A stretch of DNA of 64,000 bases from Metallyticus violacea. Its lineage: Eukaryota > Arthropoda > Insecta > Mantodea > Metallyticidae. This document shows, in pieces, positions 59,460-64,000 of the stretch. The stretch is from the NCBI GenBank assembly GCA_030762175.1, contig CM060831.1:70203501-70267500 (forward strand), in the 5' to 3' direction. The notes under the pieces were generated by a model, which saw nothing but the letters and a program-made list of their open reading frames with translations, searched no databases and was not told where the DNA came from. Each line of letters begins with the position of its first letter. Position 1 is the first letter of the stretch. The position numbers and the translations under genes were made by a program.

Positions 59460-59795
59460 AAGCGGAATAGCTCAGGCGGTAACGCATTTCGTTCCAGTGG
59501 TTCTGCTTCGTGGTTGAAATTATCAGACTAGGTGAATTGGTGCTGTTTGCGGTGTGACGGTGGCTTGCTCTTTGAAAAAGTTTCTTCCTCGGTCTCTGAT
59601 ATGGAAGCTGTCCCTTTGAGATGCTCAAACCTCTTGGAGGGGAAGACCCGCCTACGTCGGAGTGTTCTATCTGGAAACATTGCTAGGGACTTCGTCTATA
59701 TCCACGCTTCACTGTCCCTAGATTCTGACCACCCTCATCCCTTCCTTCCGAAGCGTAGGCACAAACAACCTGCCCTTGGAGGATGAAGTACCAAA
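59460..59795 (+). repeat. SINE-C copy 6
   Basis: Head CAAGCGGAATAGCTCAGGCG, GGTAACGCATTTCGTTCC, then the body GGTGCTGTTTGCGGTGTGAC, GGCTTGCTCTTTGAAAAAGT, CCTCATCCCTTCCTTCCGAA and end GGATGAAGTACCAAAATATT. The box B region is degenerate. About 100 bp between the head and the body block is missing relative to the copy at 32802-33516. Confidence 0.8.
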
Positions 59796-59937
59796 ATATT
59801 GTTCTCAGAGGCTATGTTCTTATAAAGTATATCTAAGTAAATGAATTTAACTATGCTCGTTTTATTTTAAAAAGATAATTTTTGTTTTAAATTTGTTGGC
59901 ATTGTTTGATACAATGTTGAAGGATTCTTTAATTTCA

Positions 59938-59984
59938 CCAAACGGAGTAGCTCAGGCTGTAACGCATTTCGTTCCATTCGTTTC
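59938..59984 (+). repeat. SINE-C head fragment, duplicated
   Basis: CCAAACGGAGTAGCTCAGGC and TGTAACGCATTTCGTTCCA only. It is part of the duplicated block of 59841-59984, so it is not an independent insertion. Confidence 0.8.
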
Positions 59985-59999
59985 TACCAACCGTTTCAA

Positions 60000-61657
60000 T
60001 TCAGTAATATTTTTACAAGATACTAATAAATTCGATTATATACCATCTATGTTAACACTGATAAAACTTTTCAGGAAGATAATATGTGCAATTTAGAAGT
60101 AATAAATAACCAAGTGTTGAATCCTAAGGGGTTCCTTGTTAAATCATTCCTAGTTTGAACTGTTTCAACTAACGGGTCATCGACAAGTTCATCCGCATTC
60201 GGATGATGTGCATCGCAAAAGAAAAAGTTGGTACACCTACATTTCTAAATTTCTTCCCTTCCTTCGAAACCGGTTTTTAGCAGGTAATCCGCCCACTGTT
60301 GCTAAGGTTTAGACTTTGGAGTATGTGCTTCCTTAGTGGTTAAATGAACGCAATAACTATACCCTCGGCGCGCGGTTAGTGTTGCCATCCGAGTTTGCTT
60401 CCCTAGTAAAATCTCGACTACACAATGAAACGACTTCTCGAACACACTTTATTAATTTGTAGTATTTATTTTTATCCACTTAAAATATGGTTCAGAAAAT
60501 TTTAAACAGTTCTGTTATAGTGTATTTTTAAACGGCTATTGAAATGTGATTAATGGGGTCAAATGTCTTAGTTAATTTTTTTCGGTACACACTTAATTGT
60601 TTGGAGTTAAATAATGCGTATCTTAGTAAGCATATACTTCAATAAACCTTATATGCTAATGAAAAAAGTATGTAATTTACACTTTCATTAACTGGTTAAG
60701 GTGTGGACATACCAAATTGGTCTTCTAATAAAAGTGCACTGTTGCATTTGTTTTATTGAGCAGATTTCACTAGAAAGTGGGCTACAAGATATCGTGCTTG
60801 TTTTCATTTTCCTGTTTGTGTCGTTTTTATGAGGACACGCCCGATACAGAGGGGCACGCGCCACTTTCATGCTGGTGATAATGGCGCAGATAATAGCATT
60901 TGAACTTCATGGAGCGTGGAAGAGTTGAATCATTATCTCTTGCCTTGTCAAAGTTGACTGCTTGTCTACCTTCTTACTTTGTGTCTTACTTATGAGGAAA
61001 ACAAAGCATGCCCTAGAAACGGCGTGGCAGAATATGCTGAAATGTGGCTGAAGTATTACAAAATAAAAATGTTTGTTACCTGTAGGCTTTAGCAATTTTA
61101 CGCTCTTGTTTTCTAGTTTCGTCTATATCCATAGTACCAAAGATTATTATTCCATATTTGAAAGCTTCCTCTATCTTTCAACTGTTTAAAGTTTCTAATT
61201 ATTTAAATTTTGTATGTGGCAGAATTATCAGTTATTTATTTATAACATTTTCTAAAACCTGCAGAATTTTGGACTATTTACAAAAAAAATTTAATAACTA
61301 CAACATTTCCATTTGTTCTCTTTAATTATGGAGTATCAACATTTTGATAAGGTTTAAAAGATAATTAAAATCAAATAACATTTTATAATTAAAAGGGTGT
61401 CTGAATTTAAAAAAAAATACCACTTAATTTTTTTTTATAAAAATTGCTTAATTATTAGAAGTAAGTGTTTACTAATACACATTTCAAAGCTATTTGTTAT
61501 TAAAAACAGAGTATTTTGTATATCAAAATGTTTAAAAGTTTTTTTCAATTTTTATTATACTTTACAAAACTTCTCAAAGTTTTGAAGTGGCTGATCTTCA
61601 GTTTCATTTGTAGAGACTTAATCGTGTTGGAATGAAGTGAGTTATCATGAACAGGAG
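60000..61657. other. No recognised feature
   Basis: Short A+T-rich frames. TTGGTACACCTACATTT-like text near 60229 matches nothing I know. Confidence 0.5.
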
Positions 61658-62115
61658 GAATTTTCAATACCTTAACCATGCTCAGTGTACGCCCCGAGTG
61701 GAAGCACCTTCGGGAGGAAGGGGTAAGGAGAGGGACACACCGGGCTGCCATGATTCACAAACTGTGAGTTTCAGACGTAGACAGGATTCCTTACATTGTT
61801 TCCAGATAGAGCTTCTCGAGCCCGTCGGGTCCTCCTCTAAGCAATTCGAGCCACTCAGAAGGAACGCTTTCTGGAGCAGAAACCTTTCCAAAGTGCAAGT
61901 AACCGCCACACCGCACGCAGCACCAACCCATCTCGCCTGGCAAGAACCAACGAAGCGAAAAGATGTAAAATGGAGAGGGGAAAAGGCGTTGAAAGGAAAA
62001 TCCATCCCGATATTCGTCTAAGCAATAAGGGAAAATGACGGGGGGGGGGAAACATGGAATTTGAACTAGAACTTCGAATACGAGTCCTATGCGTTACTGC
62101 CTCGGTTACTTCAGA
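61658..62115 (-). repeat. SINE-C copy 7, full length
   Basis: Tail block CACCTTCGGGAGGAAGGGGT near 61708, GAGGGACACACCGGGCTGCC near 61731, CAGGATTCCTTACATTG near 61782, GAGCCACTCAGAAGGAACGC near 61849, CCAAAGTGCAAGTAACCGCC near 61889. Head block near 62020-62115 (GAATTTGAACTAGAACTTCG, GCGTTACTGCCTCGGTTA on plus) corresponds to the decayed box B and box A region. Contains a G run at about 62040-62049. Long frames on both strands here are SINE-derived and not genes. Confidence 0.82.
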
Positions 62116-63360
62116 TATGCTGGTGAATGCTGCATCCAGAATGGAGCGCAAAGGCACGCTCTTTGAACGAAGATAGTTTGTCATATTTCACCCAGAAAAA
62201 AGGAAGTCCTGTCAGGAAACACTTATTTTATTGTGCAAATAAATTATATAAATTTGGCACCCTCCCGTCCCGTTAATGTTCAGCAAATATTTTGAACTTG
62301 GAAGCTTACTGGAAGAGAATCCCCTTCCCCGGAATGTGGCAGAGAAAAGGTAACTTTCAATATACTAAAGAAGAATGATTTATAAATGTAATCTATTTTT
62401 TCAACAATATAATAATGTATAGTTTAGATGTTAAATAAAGTTCGCCTTTGAAATAAGCAGCCTGTATAAAGAGCATAATATAACGGTATATCATTTAACA
62501 GCAATAACATTCCAAATATATTAAAACACGCAACTAGCATTGCAACACATACAATAAAAGGTTTTCAGTGCAACACTTAAAATATAACCAAATATTAAAT
62601 TACTGGCAAATAGTTAACATGGCATAAGAATATTGGAAACTCTCTCATTTTGGCAATTAATAAAGAGTTTTAATGCCACCTTTTAAGTACAACAAATTTA
62701 ATGCATTAGCAAGGCAATAAAAGGTTACAAAACAACGGAAGAAAACTTAAAATTCGTAAACCAAATGTACATTAACACAACAAGAAAAAGTCCCCCATCA
62801 CCTGGGTCACTGGGTATGAGGTGATGAATTAACAACTTTTGAATCTAAAGGCCAAAACCTCTGGTTACCCTGAAGTTCTGAAGTCAACTTAACTCTCTCA
62901 CAAACAGATAGGGCAGAAGAAGTCAAGATAGTCACATAACTACCAATGATCGGTAAAGAGCATTGATGGCTGTTCTAGTCAATAGCGGCAAAACGCTAAT
63001 TGGCGAACCTCTTGATTAAAACATGTTAGGGAAAGGGGAAAGAAAGGAATTGAAAAGATACAACTAGTGCAATAACGGCACAAATTTCAAAGTATTCTCT
63101 ATTCCTAGAAATGTAATTGTTCTTATAAGAAGGTTAATCAGATTGTATATAAATCTAGAATAAGCCTTTGTCTGAAAATATAAACCAACAGAACTTAGTA
63201 AACGAGGAAAACACACTTACGAGGTAGATTTTCGCGGCCGAAGTTTAGTCATGATGAAACATTGTCGGCCTATACCGCATTAAACTTATAAACCATCCAA
63301 CTTTTCGATCAGGGGATTATGAATTTAAATGTGTTCAATCTGTTTAATTCATAACTCTCT
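62116..63360. other. No recognised feature
   Basis: A+T-rich. A GAGGTGATGAATTAACAAC patch near 62818 matched nothing. Confidence 0.5.
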
Positions 63361-63391
<31 letters not shown>

Positions 63392-63410
63392 AGGAGGAGG
63401 AGGAGGAGGA
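63361..63410. repeat. (GAG)n microsatellite
   Basis: About 16 GAG/GGA units, two replaced by AAG. Confidence 0.95.
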
Positions 63411-64000
63411 CTGCAAGGTCCTCGAAACATTGATGGTTTATAATCATTAAGTCGAAATTACTAGAAGGAAAACACGCGTTCATCCTGAGACAACTCCAAG
63501 AGTCCTAAGAGCTGATTAATATAATAGAAGAATTTCACGAAAAAGAAACACTAAATAATAAGTTAATGTGAAGGGTAAAAGAATAAAATATGTAGTTGCA
63601 GATAAGAGAAAAGATAACGTCTTCTAATCAGTTGAAGTGCTTTTGCATGGCTCAGAACAAATGAAGAGCTAGAGACAAGGAACTTTATTTAATATATAAT
63701 GGGAATTATTTCACTCATGTGACGTCATCTTAAAATCGACCAATGAATCGAAACAAATTTTTAAGTTTTGACCATTTACTCGTATAGCCGTATTACGGGT
63801 TGAAATAATGGGAAAAAATTATCAAAACCATTTTATCACACGATGTGCATTTGTCTTGTGATCAATGTAGCCAACTTTATACCTCCACTATATAATTTTT
63901 AAACACGCATCAATGAGCACTTTTGCTAGAGGCGGTGATGAGTTATTAATAGCAACAAAAGCATGGACAATCGACAATCATAACGCAACATGCGTCAAAT
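63411..64000. other. No recognised feature
   Basis: Nothing seen up to the window end. Confidence 0.5.

Larger units (their letters stand above)
59366..59984 (+). repeat. Direct local duplication flanking a SINE-C
   Basis: 59366-59505 and 59841-59984 are copies of one another in the same direction. Shared blocks are AATGAATTTAA, GTTCGTTTTATTTTAAAAGA / GCTCGTTTTATTTTAAAAAG, GGCATTGTTTGA/GACATTGTTTAA, AAGGATTC, AATTTCACCAAGCGGAATAG / AATTTCACCAAACGGAGTAG and GTAACGCATTTCGTTCCA. Each copy includes about 90 bp of flanking DNA plus the first about 40 bp of a SINE-C head. The distance between starts is about 475 bp. The copies differ at several bases. Confidence 0.85.

Noticed and set aside
61647..62184. 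Overlapping frames of 107-124 codons on both strands
   Set aside because: They lie in SINE-C copy 7; similar frames occur in other SINE-C copies.
1..64000. CRISPR arrays, operons, bacterial promoters or terminators
   Set aside because: No regularly spaced direct repeats with spacers and no run of long adjacent coding frames; the content is eukaryotic throughout.

Overview
The window looks like a piece of a large, A+T-rich, repeat-dense arthropod genome, most likely an insect. Introns, UTRs and intergenic DNA cannot be told apart here, and I found no exon of a host protein-coding gene that I would defend, no tRNA or rRNA gene and no prokaryotic signal. Everything recognisable is a transposable-element relic, a short interspersed element (SINE), a simple repeat or a small dispersed repeat. 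The repertoire (three tRNA-headed SINE families, mariner/Tc1 relics, LINE tails, a hAT tail) would fit a big hemimetabolous insect genome such as a cockroach, but the sequence alone does not prove the order.

Three SINE families recur. I call them SINE-A (about 290 bp, 11 copies, tRNA-like head with box A TGGTGTAGTGG and box B GGTTCGAACCC, 3' hairpin and A-rich tail), SINE-B (about 275 bp, 5 copies, Leu/Ser-type head containing GTGGCCGAGGTCGTTAAGGC) and SINE-C (about 400-480 bp without insertions, 7 copies plus one duplicated head, head containing GGCTCAGACGGTAATGC). Several copies keep 10-15 bp target-site duplications, so they are true retroposed insertions.

Layout. 1-1360: decayed mariner transposase split by a SINE-A. 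3.0-3.9 kb: SINE-B head and a SINE-C. 8.9-10.04 kb: an inverted duplication of a promoter-like module (NRF-1-like and YY1-like motifs, then a splice-donor-like site) with a SINE-A inside one arm; a third copy lies at 23.97-24.21 kb. 11.9-12.9 and 18.8-19.7 kb: two relics of one mariner family in opposite orientation. 14.4-16.2 kb: SINE-C, SINE-B, SINE-A. 20.3-22.2 kb: two LINE reverse-transcriptase tails pointing away from each other. 25.0-27.8 kb: SINE-A fragments around the best-preserved transposon, a mariner with both terminal inverted repeats and a TA duplication. 28.24-28.92 kb: a compound CAG/TAG satellite. 31.8-33.5 kb: SINE-B, a LINE tail and a SINE-C with a nested SINE-A. 38.3 and 53.6 kb: two relics of one unnamed repetitive insect protein family. 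40.3-41.3 kb: SINE-C and a Tc1/mariner N-terminal relic. 45.9-47.0 kb: SINE-C split by a SINE-B and a GAAA array. 49.98-50.80 kb: a Tc1/mariner-type relic with both inverted repeats. 54.2-55.7 kb: SINE-A, mariner 5' end, SINE-A. 57.8-58.5 kb: SINE-A and a hAT transposase tail. 59.4-60.0 kb: SINE-C with a local direct duplication. 61.7-62.1 kb: SINE-C. The rest is A+T-rich DNA in which I recognise nothing.

Nothing here acts as a pathway. The biology is insertion history: LINEs presumably supplied the machinery that moved the SINEs, and the DNA transposons are all broken copies. The only candidate for something beyond routine repeats is the inverted promoter-like module.
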